A stretch of DNA of 64,000 nt from Microbacterium oleivorans NBRC 103075. Lineage in GTDB: Bacteria > Actinomycetota > Actinomycetes > Actinomycetales > Microbacteriaceae. Shown here piece by piece: positions 27,262-35,968 of the stretch. A program made the translations under genes and the position numbers. The stretch is from NCBI RefSeq assembly GCF_001552475.1, contig NZ_BCRG01000007.1, positions 62,001 through 126,000 on the forward strand, read 5' to 3'. How positions within the stretch are numbered: position 1 is the stretch's first letter; the number at the start of each line of letters is the position of its first letter. The notes beneath the pieces are model-generated. The model saw only the letters and a program-made list of their open reading frames with translations. It was not told the DNA's origin and did no database searches.

Positions 27262-27292
27262 TTGATATCGATACATTCAGTTGCATGTATCG
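27262..27292 (+). promoter_or_regulatory. Promoter with overlapping palindromic operator for the flavin oxidoreductase pair
   Basis: TTGATA (-35, 27262-27267) and ATGTAT (-10, 27285-27290) are separated by exactly 17 bp, with a TG extended -10 at 27282-27283. The perfect inverted repeat CGATACAT/ATGTATCG (27269-27276, 27285-27292, 8-bp centre) covers the spacer and -10. This AT-rich patch stands out from the GC-rich surroundings. A repressor bound here would block RNA polymerase; the regulator is not encoded next door. Confidence 0.7.
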
Positions 27293-27324
27293 GGCGCAAT
27301 CGTCCGGGAATCGAGAGGGACATC

Positions 27325-28557
27325 GTGAGCGACACCAACAGCACCGCCAGCTGGCCCGGCGTGCAGTTCGGCATCTTCACCGTCACCGACATCACGCAGG
27401 ACCCGACCACGGGTCACACGCCCAGCGAGCGTGAGCGCATCTCGGCGACCGTCGAGATCGCCAAGCACGCCGAAGAGGTCGGTCTCGACGTCTTCGCGAT
27501 CGGCGAGCACCACAACCCGCCGTTCTGGTCGTCCTCGCCGACGACGACGCTGGCGTACATCGCCGCGCAGACCGAGCGACTCATCCTCTCGACCTCGACG
27601 ACCCTCATCACGACCAACGACCCGGTCAAGATCGCGGAAGACTACGCGATGCTGCAGCACCTGTCGGGTGGCCGTATGGACCTCATGCTCGGACGCGGCA
27701 ACACCGGTCCGGTCTACCCCTGGTTCGGCAAGGACATCCGTCAAGGAGTGCCACTCGCCATCGAGAACTACGCGTTGCTGCACAAGCTGTGGCGTGAGGA
27801 CGTCGTCGACTGGGAGGGCAAGTTCCGCACCCCACTGCAGGGCTTCACCTCGACACCACGCCCCCTCGACGGAGTCGCGCCCTTCGTGTGGCACGGATCG
27901 ATCCGCACCCCCGAGATCGCGGAGCAGGCCGCCTACTACGGCGACGGGTTCTTCGCGAACAACATCTTCTGGCCCGCCGAGCACTACCAGCGCCTCATCG
28001 GTCTCTACCGCCAGCGCTGGGAGCATTACGGGCACGGGACGCCCGAGACGGCGATCGTCGGCATCGGCGGACAGGCCTTCATGGCGAAGAACTCGCAGGA
28101 TGCCGTCTCCCAATTCCGCCCCTATTTCGACAACGCTCCCGTCTACGGGCACGGCCCGGCGATGGAGGACTTCGCCGAGATGACGCCGCTCACCGTCGGC
28201 TCGCCGCAGCAGGTCATCGACCGCTACGCCGGGATGCGCGATCTGTTCGGCGACTTCCAGCGTCAGCTGTTCCTCGTCGACCACGCCGGCCTGCCGCTCA
28301 AGACGGTGCTCGAGCAGCTCGATTTCCTGGGTGGCGAGGTCGTCCCCGTCCTCCGCACGGAGCTTGCGAAGAACCGTCCCGAGACGGTCCCCGACGCCCC
28401 GACGCACGCGTCGCGCGTCGCCGCCGTCTACGGAGATGGGCCCGCACGCGAGGCGCGTCCTCGCGCGAACCGCGGTGACAACCTCTCCGGTCCGAGCCCG
28501 TATCAGGACACCGCGGCTCCCGTGGGCGCCGCGTTCGGACTGAGCGGTGCACGATGA
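27325..28557 (+). CDS. LLM-class flavin-dependent oxidoreductase, CE1758 family
   Basis: A 410-residue luciferase-like (beta/alpha)8 monooxygenase. VQFGIFTVTDITQDPTTGHTPSERERI, GLDVFAIGEHHNPPFWSSSPTTTLAYIAAQTERLILSTSTTLITTNDPVKIAEDYAMLQHLSGGRMDLMLGRGN and FVWHGSIRTPEIAEQAAYYGDGFFANN match the CE1758 group, which travels with a CE1759-type FMN reductase. That partner follows with a 4-base overlap and would supply reduced FMN. The GTG at 27325 has AGAGGGA upstream. The substrate is unknown. Confidence 0.9.
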   Translation: MSDTNSTASWPGVQFGIFTVTDITQDPTTGHTPSERERISATVEIAKHAEEVGLDVFAIGEHHNPPFWSSSPTTTLAYIAAQTERLILSTSTTLITTNDPVKIAEDYAMLQHLSGGRMDLMLGRGNTGPVYPWFGKDIRQGVPLAIENYALLHKLWREDVVDWEGKFRTPLQGFTSTPRPLDGVAPFVWHGSIRTPEIAEQAAYYGDGFFANNIFWPAEHYQRLIGLYRQRWEHYGHGTPETAIVGIGGQAFMAKNSQDAVSQFRPYFDNAPVYGHGPAMEDFAEMTPLTVGSPQQVIDRYAGMRDLFGDFQRQLFLVDHAGLPLKTVLEQLDFLGGEVVPVLRTELAKNRPETVPDAPTHASRVAAVYGDGPAREARPRANRGDNLSGPSPYQDTAAPVGAAFGLSGAR

Positions 28558-29198
28558 CCGCCCGCCGCATCGCCGTCGTCTCGGCGGGACTGTCGAACCC
28601 CTCCTCGACGCGCATGCTCGCCGACAAGTTGTCGGTCGCCGTCTTGGCCGATCTGCGAGAGCGGGGGGTCGAGGCATCCGTCGACACCTTCGAGCTGCGT
28701 GAATACGCCCACGACATCACGAACAACCTGCTGACGGGATTCGCCCCGCCCGCACTCGAGGCGATGATCAACACGGTCGTCTCGGCGGACGCGCTGATCG
28801 TGGTGACGCCGATCTTCTCCACGAGCTATTCGGGACTGTTCAAGTCGTTCATCGACGTCCTCGACCCGGACGCGCTCCAGGGCAAGCCGGTCCTCATCGG
28901 AGCCAATGCCGGCACAGCGAGGCACTCGCTCGCCATCGACTACGCCATCCGACCGCTCTTCGCGTACCTGCACGCAGAAGCCGTCTCGACAGGCGTCTTC
29001 GCGGCGTCGTCGGACTGGGGCGCCCGCGCCGACGACGTGTCTCCGCTGTCGTCCCGTATCGAACGAGGTGCGCGCGAATTGGCGGATGCCGTCACCCGCC
29101 GTCCCGTCGAGGAGGCGCTGGACCCCTTCGACCCGGAGTCCTACCTCGGTAAGGGCGGATCGTTCGACCACCTGCTCGGCGGCCTCACCGGCGAGTAG
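28554..29198 (+). CDS. NADPH-dependent FMN reductase, CE1759 family
   Basis: A 214-residue flavodoxin-fold reductase. RRIAVVSAGLSNPSSTRMLADKL contains the FMN-phosphate loop, and VVTPIFSTSYSGLFKSFIDVLDPDALQGKPVLIGANAGTARHSLAIDYAIRPLFAYLHA is the reductase core. It overlaps the monooxygenase stop by four bases. Together they make a two-component flavin system in which this protein reduces FMN for the partner. Confidence 0.9.
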   Translation: MTARRIAVVSAGLSNPSSTRMLADKLSVAVLADLRERGVEASVDTFELREYAHDITNNLLTGFAPPALEAMINTVVSADALIVVTPIFSTSYSGLFKSFIDVLDPDALQGKPVLIGANAGTARHSLAIDYAIRPLFAYLHAEAVSTGVFAASSDWGARADDVSPLSSRIERGARELADAVTRRPVEEALDPFDPESYLGKGGSFDHLLGGLTGE

Positions 29199-29202
29199 GG
29201 AG

Positions 29203-29799
29203 TCACCGCGCGCGGCGGCTCGATACTCGGGCCGCCGCGCCGTCGATCACGAGCCCCAGCGCGAGGGCGACGACGATCGACGCGATCACCGCCACCACGG
29301 GATTGCCCGGCAGGAGAGCGCCGATCGCCGCTCCCACCACGGCCTGGTAGGCCGCCCACGCGCTGGCGGCGATTGCCACCGCGGCGAAGTACCGACCGGC
29401 CGGTACTCGTGTCGCCCCCGCGGTGAGGTTCACGGCGAGCCGTGCGAACGGGATGAACCGTGCCGTGAAGACGACGGTCGCCGTGCCCTGCGTGAGCCGC
29501 GTGCCCGCCCAGTCGAATGCGGACCGGACGCGGGGATGCCGCATCCACCGCCACCTCTCGATGCCGGCGAAACGCCCCACGCTGTAGCAGAGGGCGTCGC
29601 CGCAGAACGCTGCGACCGCGGCCACGACGATGACCGCGGCGAGCGGGGGAGTGCCGGTCGCCGCGGCGAGAGCACCGGTCGCCGTGACGGCGACTTCGCC
29701 GGGGACGACGACGAGAACGGCGTCGGCGAAGACCAGGGCGAACAGGGCGGGCAGTGCCCACGGGCTGGATGCCACGCTCGTCAGGAGATCTGCGCTCAC
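29203..29799 (-). CDS. DedA/VTT-family membrane protein
   Basis: A protein of about 198 residues with four to five hydrophobic segments. The conserved VTT region is seen as FCGDALCYSVGRFAGIERW and TATVVFTARFIPFARLAVNLTAGATRVPAGRYF, whose conserved Arg residues are needed for function in DedA proteins. The family is implicated in lipid-carrier flipping or membrane homeostasis. The GTG at 29799 was chosen to give a family-typical length; the open frame extends about 68 codons further without support. It is convergent with the FMN reductase gene. Confidence 0.82.
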   Translation of the reverse strand: MSADLLTSVASSPWALPALFALVFADAVLVVVPGEVAVTATGALAAATGTPPLAAVIVVAAVAAFCGDALCYSVGRFAGIERWRWMRHPRVRSAFDWAGTRLTQGTATVVFTARFIPFARLAVNLTAGATRVPAGRYFAAVAIAASAWAAYQAVVGAAIGALLPGNPVVAVIASIVVALALGLVIDGAAARVSSRRAR

Positions 29800-29950
29800 A
29801 GGCCTTGGGTACACGCCGTCGATGAACGCCGCGCGAACGGAAGGACGAATCGCGACGTCCCGATGACCGCGAGGCGAGGGGTGGATGAACACTCCGCGAT
29901 CCGAGGCGCTTACGCCGGTGTCGGGGTGCGCACACGGGCACCCTGGTCGT

Positions 29951-31909
29951 GTGAGAGTCGCGGTCGTCACCGAGTCCTTCCTCCCGCACATGAACGGGGT
30001 CACCGGATCTGTCCTGCAGATCCGGGAGCACCTCGAGCGTCGCGGGCACGACGTGTTCGTCGTCGCTCCGGGGGTCCGCCGTCACGAGCTCGGGATGCCG
30101 GGGCGCGCCGTCGCCTCCTTCCCGTTGCCGACCTACCCCGCTGTCCGGCTGGCCGTGCCGCCGGCCGCGTCGATCGCCCGGGATCTTGCGCGCTTCGATG
30201 CCGATGTCGTCCACCTGGCCTCCCCGTTCCTCCTCGGCTGGCAGGGCCTCGTCGCCGCGGAGTCGCGTCGTCTGCCGAGCGTCGCGGTCTACCAGACCGA
30301 CGTCGTCTCCTACACGGCGCGCTACGGGCTGCCGCAGGCCACAGCGCTCGCCGAAGCGCACGTCCGCCGCCTGCACCGACGCGCGACGCTCACCCTTGCC
30401 CCGTCCGCGGCGGCGCGAACGCAACTCGAGACCATGGGCGTCGATCGCGTGGCGCTGTGGGGACGCGGTGTCGACTCGCTCCGGTTCCGGCCCGAACGGC
30501 GCGATGACGCCTGGCGAGCGCGCACCGCGCCGGGCGAGGTCATCGTCGGCTACGTCGGTCGGCTCGCCCCCGAGAAGCAGGTGGAAGACCTCGTCGCGCT
30601 CCGCGGGACCCCCGGCATCCGTCTCGTGATCGTCGGCGACGGGCCGTCGAGGCCGCTCCTCGAGCAGCTCCTGCCCGAGGCGGTGTTCCTCGGGCACCTC
30701 GACGGCGACGCCCTCGCGACCGCCCTCGCGTCCTTCGACGTCTTCGTCCACCCGGGCGAGAGCGAGACGTTCGGTCAGACGATCCAGGAGGCGCAGGCCA
30801 GCGGGGTGCCGGTGGTCGCGACCGGGAGGGGAGGGCCCGTCGATCTCGTCCGCAGCAGCGTGGACGGCTGGCTGTATCGCCCCGGCGACGCCGCCGACCT
30901 CCGTGCCCGCGTCGCCGACCTGGCCGGCGACGCCGCCAAGCGTCGCGCGTTCGCCGAGGCCGCCCGCACCGCGGTCTCGGGACGCACGTGGGAGGCCCTG
31001 GGCGACCGGCTCCTCGAGCACTACGATCGCGCAGCGCTGCTCCACCGAGCGGATGCCGGGCGCCGTGTCCTCGCCTGGCCCCGACCGGATGCGGTCGAGG
31101 TCACCGCGTCGCGCCGCCGAGCATGGTCCCGCTACGTCGCGCTGGGGGACTCGATCACCGAAGGACTCTGCGACGCCTCCCGGATGCCGGCCGGCTCCTT
31201 CCGCGGCTGGGCCGACCGTCTCGCGCACCTCCTCGCCCTGAGCGGCGACGACCGGCGCCCGTTCCGCTACGCCAACCTGGCCGTCCGGAGCCGCCGCGTC
31301 TCCCACCTCGTCGACGAGCAGCTCCCTCGTTGCCTCGCTCTGCGCCCCGACGTCGTGTCCGTCCTCATCGGCGCGAACGACCTCGTGCAACTGCGGTGCG
31401 ACCCGGTCGCGCTCGCCGACAGGGTGGAGGATGCCGTCTCCCGCCTCCGTGCGGCGGGCTGCGACGTGTTGCTGGCCACCGTGTTCCTTCCCGATCGCGC
31501 GGCAGCCCGCATCTTCTCCCGTCGATTCGCCGTCTACAACGCCCGTCTTCGCCAGGTTGCGGCTCGGACGGGGGCCGTCCTCCTGGACCTCGGCGCGCAG
31601 ACCGAACTCTCGCGGGTCGAGCTGTGGTCGGATGACAAGGTGCACCTGCGGTCGCGAGGTCACCGCTACGTCGCCTACCGCGCCGCAGAGGCGTTGGGAG
31701 TGCCACATGCCGACGCGCTCGCGGACCTCGACGAGGCGTTCCACGTCGACGAGGATCCGACGTCGCGGGGGACGTGGCTCCGCCGGGACGCCCTCCCGTG
31801 GGTATGGCGACGCCTGCGCGGGCGCACGGCGGGCGACGGGCGGACGGCGAAGGTCCCGGACTACGTGATCGTGGGGCGGCCGACGGGACGCGCGGGGATC
31901 CGTCGGTAG
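29951..31909 (+). CDS. Fusion of GT4 glycosyltransferase and SGNH/GDSL hydrolase
   Basis: About 652 residues with two catalytic domains. Residues 1-375 form a GT-B family 4 glycosyltransferase: MRVAVVTESFLPHMNGVTGSV resembles PimB/MgtA-type mannosyltransferases, VGYVGRLAPEKQVEDL binds the donor, and HPGESETFGQTIQEAQASGVPVVATGRGGP carries the E-x7-E pair (about residue 268). From about residue 392 an SGNH hydrolase follows with all blocks: VALGDSITEGL (Ser), a conserved Gly, LIGANDL (Asn) and DDKVHL (Asp-x-x-His, about 560). One protein could thus add a sugar and remove or transfer an acyl group on cell-envelope glycolipid or glycan. GTG 29951 is preferred by homology; an ATG at 29885 in frame has a nearby GAGG site. 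Confidence 0.88.
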   Translation: MRVAVVTESFLPHMNGVTGSVLQIREHLERRGHDVFVVAPGVRRHELGMPGRAVASFPLPTYPAVRLAVPPAASIARDLARFDADVVHLASPFLLGWQGLVAAESRRLPSVAVYQTDVVSYTARYGLPQATALAEAHVRRLHRRATLTLAPSAAARTQLETMGVDRVALWGRGVDSLRFRPERRDDAWRARTAPGEVIVGYVGRLAPEKQVEDLVALRGTPGIRLVIVGDGPSRPLLEQLLPEAVFLGHLDGDALATALASFDVFVHPGESETFGQTIQEAQASGVPVVATGRGGPVDLVRSSVDGWLYRPGDAADLRARVADLAGDAAKRRAFAEAARTAVSGRTWEALGDRLLEHYDRAALLHRADAGRRVLAWPRPDAVEVTASRRRAWSRYVALGDSITEGLCDASRMPAGSFRGWADRLAHLLALSGDDRRPFRYANLAVRSRRVSHLVDEQLPRCLALRPDVVSVLIGANDLVQLRCDPVALADRVEDAVSRLRAAGCDVLLATVFLPDRAAARIFSRRFAVYNARLRQVAARTGAVLLDLGAQTELSRVELWSDDKVHLRSRGHRYVAYRAAEALGVPHADALADLDEAFHVDEDPTSRGTWLRRDALPWVWRRLRGRTAGDGRTAKVPDYVIVGRPTGRAGIRR

Positions 31910-31916
31910 CGTCGCG

Positions 31917-32597
31917 TCACGTCGACCAGCGGTACTCGGTCTCGGGTCGCCCCGGGGTCCCGTAGCGCTGTGCGCGTTCCGCACGGCCCGCGTCGGCGAG
32001 GTGCTCGAGGTAGCGTCGCGCGGCGACCCGCGACATCCCGAGCCGGTCGGCCGCCTCGCGAGCGGATGCCGGCTGCGTCCGCAGCAGGGTGCTCACCCGG
32101 TCGAGGGTGTCGGCCGAAAGGCCCTTCGGGAGAGTGGGCGCGGGTGAGGTGCGAAGCGCCCCGAGCATGGCGTCGATCTCCGCCTGGGTCGCGGACCCTG
32201 CGGCCCGGGTGACCTGCTCGCGAAAGCGCAGGTACTGCTGCATCCGCTCCTGGAAATCGCCGTACGTGAACGGCTTCACGAGGTACTGCGCCGCGCCGAG
32301 GGCGATGGCCTGGCGCACGACCTCGGCGTCCCGGACGGAGGTGATCGCGATGACGTCGACCGTTCCCGTGTGCGCGCGAAGGTGCCGGAGGACATCGAGC
32401 CCCGAGCCGTCGGGCATCGTCATGTCGAGCAGCACGAGGTCGATGTCGCCGGCGCGGGAGCTGTCGAGGAGAGCGGCCACCGCGGACCGGGCCCCTGTCG
32501 ACTCCGCCACGACCTCGAATCCCTCGAGGCGCTCGACGTAGTGCCGGTGGAGCTCCAGGGTGAGGGCATCGTCGTCGACGATCAGCACGCCGATCAT
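31917..32597 (-). CDS. CitB/DcuR-type response regulator
   Basis: A 226-residue regulator: receiver domain (residues 1-120) with acidic cluster DDD, phospho-acceptor Asp58 in VLLDMTMPDGSG, Thr in AITSVRD and Lys108 in QYLVKPF, followed by a linker and a winged helix-turn-helix (ASAREAADRLGMSRVAARRYLEHLADAGRA). This architecture is that of DcuR/CitB/DctR regulators for C4-dicarboxylates or citrate. It overlaps the sensor kinase stop (ATGA) and so is translated with it. The probable target is the divergent carrier gene at 33986. Confidence 0.92.
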   Translation of the reverse strand: MIGVLIVDDDALTLELHRHYVERLEGFEVVAESTGARSAVAALLDSSRAGDIDLVLLDMTMPDGSGLDVLRHLRAHTGTVDVIAITSVRDAEVVRQAIALGAAQYLVKPFTYGDFQERMQQYLRFREQVTRAAGSATQAEIDAMLGALRTSPAPTLPKGLSADTLDRVSTLLRTQPASAREAADRLGMSRVAARRYLEHLADAGRAERAQRYGTPGRPETEYRWST

Positions 32598-33859
32598 GCG
32601 TCCCGCCGGGGGAGGATGACACGGAACGTCGTCGGGTGGGCGGTCAGGGCGAGCGTACCCTCGGCCTCGTCGACGATCGCGCGGACGAGGGCGAGTCCCA
32701 CTCCGCGCCCACCTCGGCCTGCCGGCTTCGTCGAGAAGCCGTGCTCGAAGATCCGGTCGGCGATCTCGGCGGGTATTCCCGTGCCACTGTCGGCGACCTC
32801 GACGGCCAACTCGTCCTCCTCCGTCCGGGTCATGCGGACGTCGACCCACCGCGGCGCGGGCCCCGAAGCCGCGGCGTCCACCGCGTTGTCGATGAGGTTC
32901 CCGATCACCGAGACCGCGTCGACGGGGGAGAGGACGGAGCGGGGCGCGTCGGCGTCGATGCGTGCGCGCCACTCGACACCGCGCTCGCCCGCCTGCGACG
33001 CCTTGCCGAGCAGCAGCGCCCCCACCGTCGGATCACCCTCGCGGCGTGCGGTGACCTGGTCGACGAGGAGCTGGCTCTGCCGTGCGTCCTCCGACAGCAG
33101 GTCGATGGCATCGCTCGTGCGGCCGAGCTCGAGAAGGGCGATCGCGGTATGCAGACGGTTCCCGTGCTCGTGCGTCTGCGCGCGAAGGGCCTCGCCGAGC
33201 GTGCGCATCGACTCGTAGGACGAGACCGCGTCACGGACGGCGCCTGCGGGCAGGTCACCCGTCACCCGCCGCGTGGCCCGGCGGGCGAACAGCGCGCCGG
33301 CGAGCCCCGTCGCCGCGAGGACGACGGCGATTGCGACGGCGGCGAGAATGCGCGGTCCGAGCGCCTCGCTGATCGATCCGATCGTGACACCCACCGACAC
33401 CCGTCCCACGACCTGTCCGTCCGAGACGACCGGCACGATCGTCCGCACCGACGCCCCGAGCGTGCCGGTGAACTCCTCCGTGAGGGTGCCGGTCCCCCTC
33501 GGGATCGTCCCGATGTAGGGCTCGCCGATCCGAGCGGGGTCGCGGTGGGTGATCCGGATGCCGGCGGGGTCCATGATCGTGACGAAGTCGACGTCGGCGT
33601 CGGCGATGACCGCTTCGATCTCGGGTTGCAGGGCCCGCGTGGCGGCCGCACGATCCCCTCGGGCGAGGGCATCCGTCACTCCGGTGCTGTCGGCGATGGT
33701 CTCCGCCACGGCGCGGGTCACGCGCTCCGCCTCGGCGCGCGCAGCGCGTTGACCCTCCCAGAGGAGGATGCCCGCGATCGCGAGGCAGAGCACCAGAACG
33801 GCCGCGGCGACGGCGATGAAGACGCGGGATGCCGCGCTCGCTCCGCCCGACTGTGCCAC
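32594..33859 (-). CDS. CitA/DcuS-type sensor histidine kinase
   Basis: A 421-residue membrane kinase. Helix 1 is at residues 13-34, an external single-Cache/PAS-like sensor spans about 40-168 (FVTIMDPAGIRITHRDPARIGEPYIGTIPRG is the typical ligand-pocket region), helix 2 is at 171-192, then LRAQTHEHGNRLHT with phospho-His230, and an HATPase domain (NLIDNAVDAA, DSGTGIPAEIADRIFEHGFSTKPAGRGGRGVGLALV). No cytoplasmic PAS is evident. The GTG start at 33859 has a GAGGAAGAGGAG site. Ligand is probably a C4-dicarboxylate, inferred from the adjacent dctA. Confidence 0.9.
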   Translation of the reverse strand: MAQSGGASAASRVFIAVAAAVLVLCLAIAGILLWEGQRAARAEAERVTRAVAETIADSTGVTDALARGDRAAATRALQPEIEAVIADADVDFVTIMDPAGIRITHRDPARIGEPYIGTIPRGTGTLTEEFTGTLGASVRTIVPVVSDGQVVGRVSVGVTIGSISEALGPRILAAVAIAVVLAATGLAGALFARRATRRVTGDLPAGAVRDAVSSYESMRTLGEALRAQTHEHGNRLHTAIALLELGRTSDAIDLLSEDARQSQLLVDQVTARREGDPTVGALLLGKASQAGERGVEWRARIDADAPRSVLSPVDAVSVIGNLIDNAVDAAASGPAPRWVDVRMTRTEEDELAVEVADSGTGIPAEIADRIFEHGFSTKPAGRGGRGVGLALVRAIVDEAEGTLALTAHPTTFRVILPRRDA

Positions 33860-33985
33860 GGCGCACTCCTCTTCCTCGTCTGCGACCAATACGACCACAA
33901 CTGCGGCCCCGGTCGCTGCACGGGCACGCTGATGCACGTCGACACAGCAGTCGGCCCCGACAATGACTGTCACCCAGGAGAGATC

Positions 33986-35425
33986 ATGGCCCTCACATCC
34001 TCGTTCCGGCTCCCCGGATACAACCCACGCCGCGGCAAGCAGGCCTGGGACAAGCACACCTGGCTGTACGTCTCGGTGATCATCGCCGTCGTCCTCGGCT
34101 GCGTCGTCGGGCTGGTCTGGCCGACTTTCGCCGTCGAGCTCGAGCCGATCGGCAAGGCGTTCGTCAACCTGATCAAGATGATGATCGCGCCGATCATCTT
34201 CTGCACGATCGTCGTCGGCGTCGGTTCCATCGCCAAGGCGGCGACCGTCGGCCGCATCGGCGGTCTCGCTCTGCTCTACTTCATGGCCATGTCGACGTTC
34301 GCGCTGGCGATCGGCCTCGTGGTCGGCAACATCATCCACCCGGGTGAGGGCCTGAACATGCAGAACGCGCAGTACGACACCGGGTCGCTGCCCGAAGCCA
34401 AGACCACGACGGAGTTCCTCCTCGGCATCATCCCGACGACGTTCTTCGGCGCGTTCACCGGTGAGAGCGTGCTGCAGGTCCTCTTCATCGCTCTGCTGGT
34501 CGGATTCGCTCTGCAGAAGATGGGCACCACCGGCGAGCCGATCATGAACGCGGTCAAGAACCTGCAGGCGCTCGTCTTCCGCATCCTCGGCATGATCCTC
34601 TGGCTCGCCCCGATCGGCGCCTTCGGAGCCATCGCCGCGGTGGTCGGCAAGACCGGTGTCGCCGCCATCCTGAGCCTCGGTCTGCTCATGGTCGCGTTCT
34701 ACATCACCTGCATCGTGTTCATCGTCGGCGTTCTCGGCACCCTGCTGTACGCCGTCTCACGGATCAACATCTTCCAGGTGATGAAGTACCTCGGCCGGGA
34801 GTACCTCCTGATCGTCGGCACGTCCTCGAGCGAGTCCGCCCTGCCGCGCCTCATCGCAAAGATGGAGCACCTGGGTGTCTCCAAGCCCGTCGTGGGAATC
34901 ACGGTCCCCACCGGCTACTCCTTCAACCTCGACGGCACCGCGATCTACCTGACGATGGCATCGCTGTTCATCGCCGCCGGTATGGGAGCCCCGATGTCGA
35001 TCCCCGAGCAGATCGGTCTCCTCGTCTTCATGATCATCGCCTCGAAGGGGGCTGCCGGTGTCACCGGAGCCGGCCTCGCGACGCTCGCCGGCGGTCTGCA
35101 GGCATACCGTCCCGACCTCGTCAACGGCGTCGGCGTCATCGTCGGCATCGACCGGTTCATGTCCGAGGGCCGCGCGCTCACGAACTTCACCGGCAACGCC
35201 GTGGCCACCCTGCTGATCGGCACGTGGACGAAGCAGATCGACCGCGAGCAGGTCACGGCGGTCTTGACGGGGCAGCGGCCTTTCGACGAGGCGACGCTGA
35301 CCGGCCACGGGGTCTCCGACGACACCGGCGCCGTCGACACGTCCGGGCTGCACGAGGCCGCGCTCACCGAGGCTGAGGCTAAAGAGCAGCGCGCCCGCGC
35401 TCGCCGCGCCGACGTGGACGGCTGA
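33986..35425 (+). CDS. dctA: C4-dicarboxylate:cation symporter (DctA type)
   Basis: A 479-residue DAACS-family carrier importing succinate, fumarate or malate with cations. Conserved blocks are FVNLIKMMIAPIIFCTIVVGVGSIAKA, the serine-rich LIVGTSSSESALPRLIAKME, VPTGYSFNLDGTAIYLTMASLFIA and FMIIASKGAAGVTGAG. AGGAGAGATC precedes the ATG. The sensor-regulator pair diverges 126 bases upstream, the same module layout as dctA-dctSR/dcuSR systems. A charged tail of about 50 residues ends the protein. Confidence 0.93.
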   Translation: MALTSSFRLPGYNPRRGKQAWDKHTWLYVSVIIAVVLGCVVGLVWPTFAVELEPIGKAFVNLIKMMIAPIIFCTIVVGVGSIAKAATVGRIGGLALLYFMAMSTFALAIGLVVGNIIHPGEGLNMQNAQYDTGSLPEAKTTTEFLLGIIPTTFFGAFTGESVLQVLFIALLVGFALQKMGTTGEPIMNAVKNLQALVFRILGMILWLAPIGAFGAIAAVVGKTGVAAILSLGLLMVAFYITCIVFIVGVLGTLLYAVSRINIFQVMKYLGREYLLIVGTSSSESALPRLIAKMEHLGVSKPVVGITVPTGYSFNLDGTAIYLTMASLFIAAGMGAPMSIPEQIGLLVFMIIASKGAAGVTGAGLATLAGGLQAYRPDLVNGVGVIVGIDRFMSEGRALTNFTGNAVATLLIGTWTKQIDREQVTAVLTGQRPFDEATLTGHGVSDDTGAVDTSGLHEAALTEAEAKEQRARARRADVDG

Positions 35426-35438
35426 GCGACACACCGAG

Positions 35439-35482
35439 ACGACGAAGGCCCGGACGCCACTCGGCATCCGGGCCTTCGTCGT
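35439..35482. terminator. Terminator after dctA
   Basis: ACGACGAAGGCCCGGA (35439-35454) pairs perfectly over 16 bp with 35467-35482 around a 12-base loop that can pair further. It lies between dctA and the convergent DUF5302 gene. Confidence 0.85.
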
Positions 35483-35489
35483 ATCGTGC

Positions 35490-35672
35490 TCAGCCGCTCT
35501 TGCGTCGGAACTCGCGCTTCGTGACGGCGCCGTGCGTCCCGTGCACGGAGGAGTCTCCGTCGAGGTGGGCCTCACCCTGACGGCTCCGCGAGTTCTTCTT
35601 CTCGAGCGCCTCGCGGAACTTCCGCTTCATGTCATCGGATGCCGCATCCGCGGTCTTCTCGTCGTCGCTCAT
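35490..35672 (-). CDS. DUF5302 small protein
   Basis: A 60-residue, highly charged protein beginning MSDDEKTADAASDDMKRKFREALEKKNSRSRQGEAH and ending KREFRRKSG, the pattern of actinobacterial DUF5302 proteins. It has no membrane helix and is probably disordered apart from one helix (MKRKFREALEKK). Function is unknown. The gene starts about 35 bases from the pnp promoter on the other strand. Confidence 0.82.
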   Translation of the reverse strand: MSDDEKTADAASDDMKRKFREALEKKNSRSRQGEAHLDGDSSVHGTHGAVTKREFRRKSG

Positions 35673-35706
35673 CCCGCCACGATACGCACAGAAGGGGGTC
35701 CGCTGT

Positions 35707-35968
35707 TAGGCTGGGTCGGGTTGCCCGCGGTTATCATCGCGGCATCCGCTCAACTTCACAGTGAGCTCATGGAGCAGGCCCGGCAGGAAGCTGGTCCCCT
35801 GTGGTGGATTCCCATCCCGATTCTGGCGGATGGTGATCTTCGACTGGTGGCCAGCGCAGGCGGTCTTCGCGGACAGATCCGCGCGCCCATATCTGCCTGT
35901 TCCCGCTCCTTCGCATGATCTCGTGCGCGAAACGCGCGTGCGAGTCTAAACAAAGAAGGAGAGACCTC
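35707..35968 (+). promoter_or_regulatory. pnp promoter and long leader
   Basis: TAGGCT at 35707-35712 is a typical -10 box and would give a leader of about 250 bases. A GCGCG-AAA-CGCGC hairpin (about 35924-35936) sits just upstream of the AAGGAG site and TTG start. In enterobacteria a pnp leader stem-loop is cut by RNase III and PNPase to autoregulate; similar control here is only a possibility. Short open frames in the leader have no coding signs. Confidence 0.4.

Noticed and set aside
29141..31984. Minus-strand open frame of about 950 codons opposite the glycosyltransferase-SGNH gene
   Set aside because: Antisense shadow: Arg/Gly/Asp/Pro-rich composition, no start signal, and the plus strand carries recognisable catalytic motifs throughout.
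35761..35949. A 62-codon open frame in the pnp leader
   Set aside because: No ribosome-binding site, odd composition (many Arg, Pro, Trp), and overlap with a second frame; it is better explained as leader RNA.
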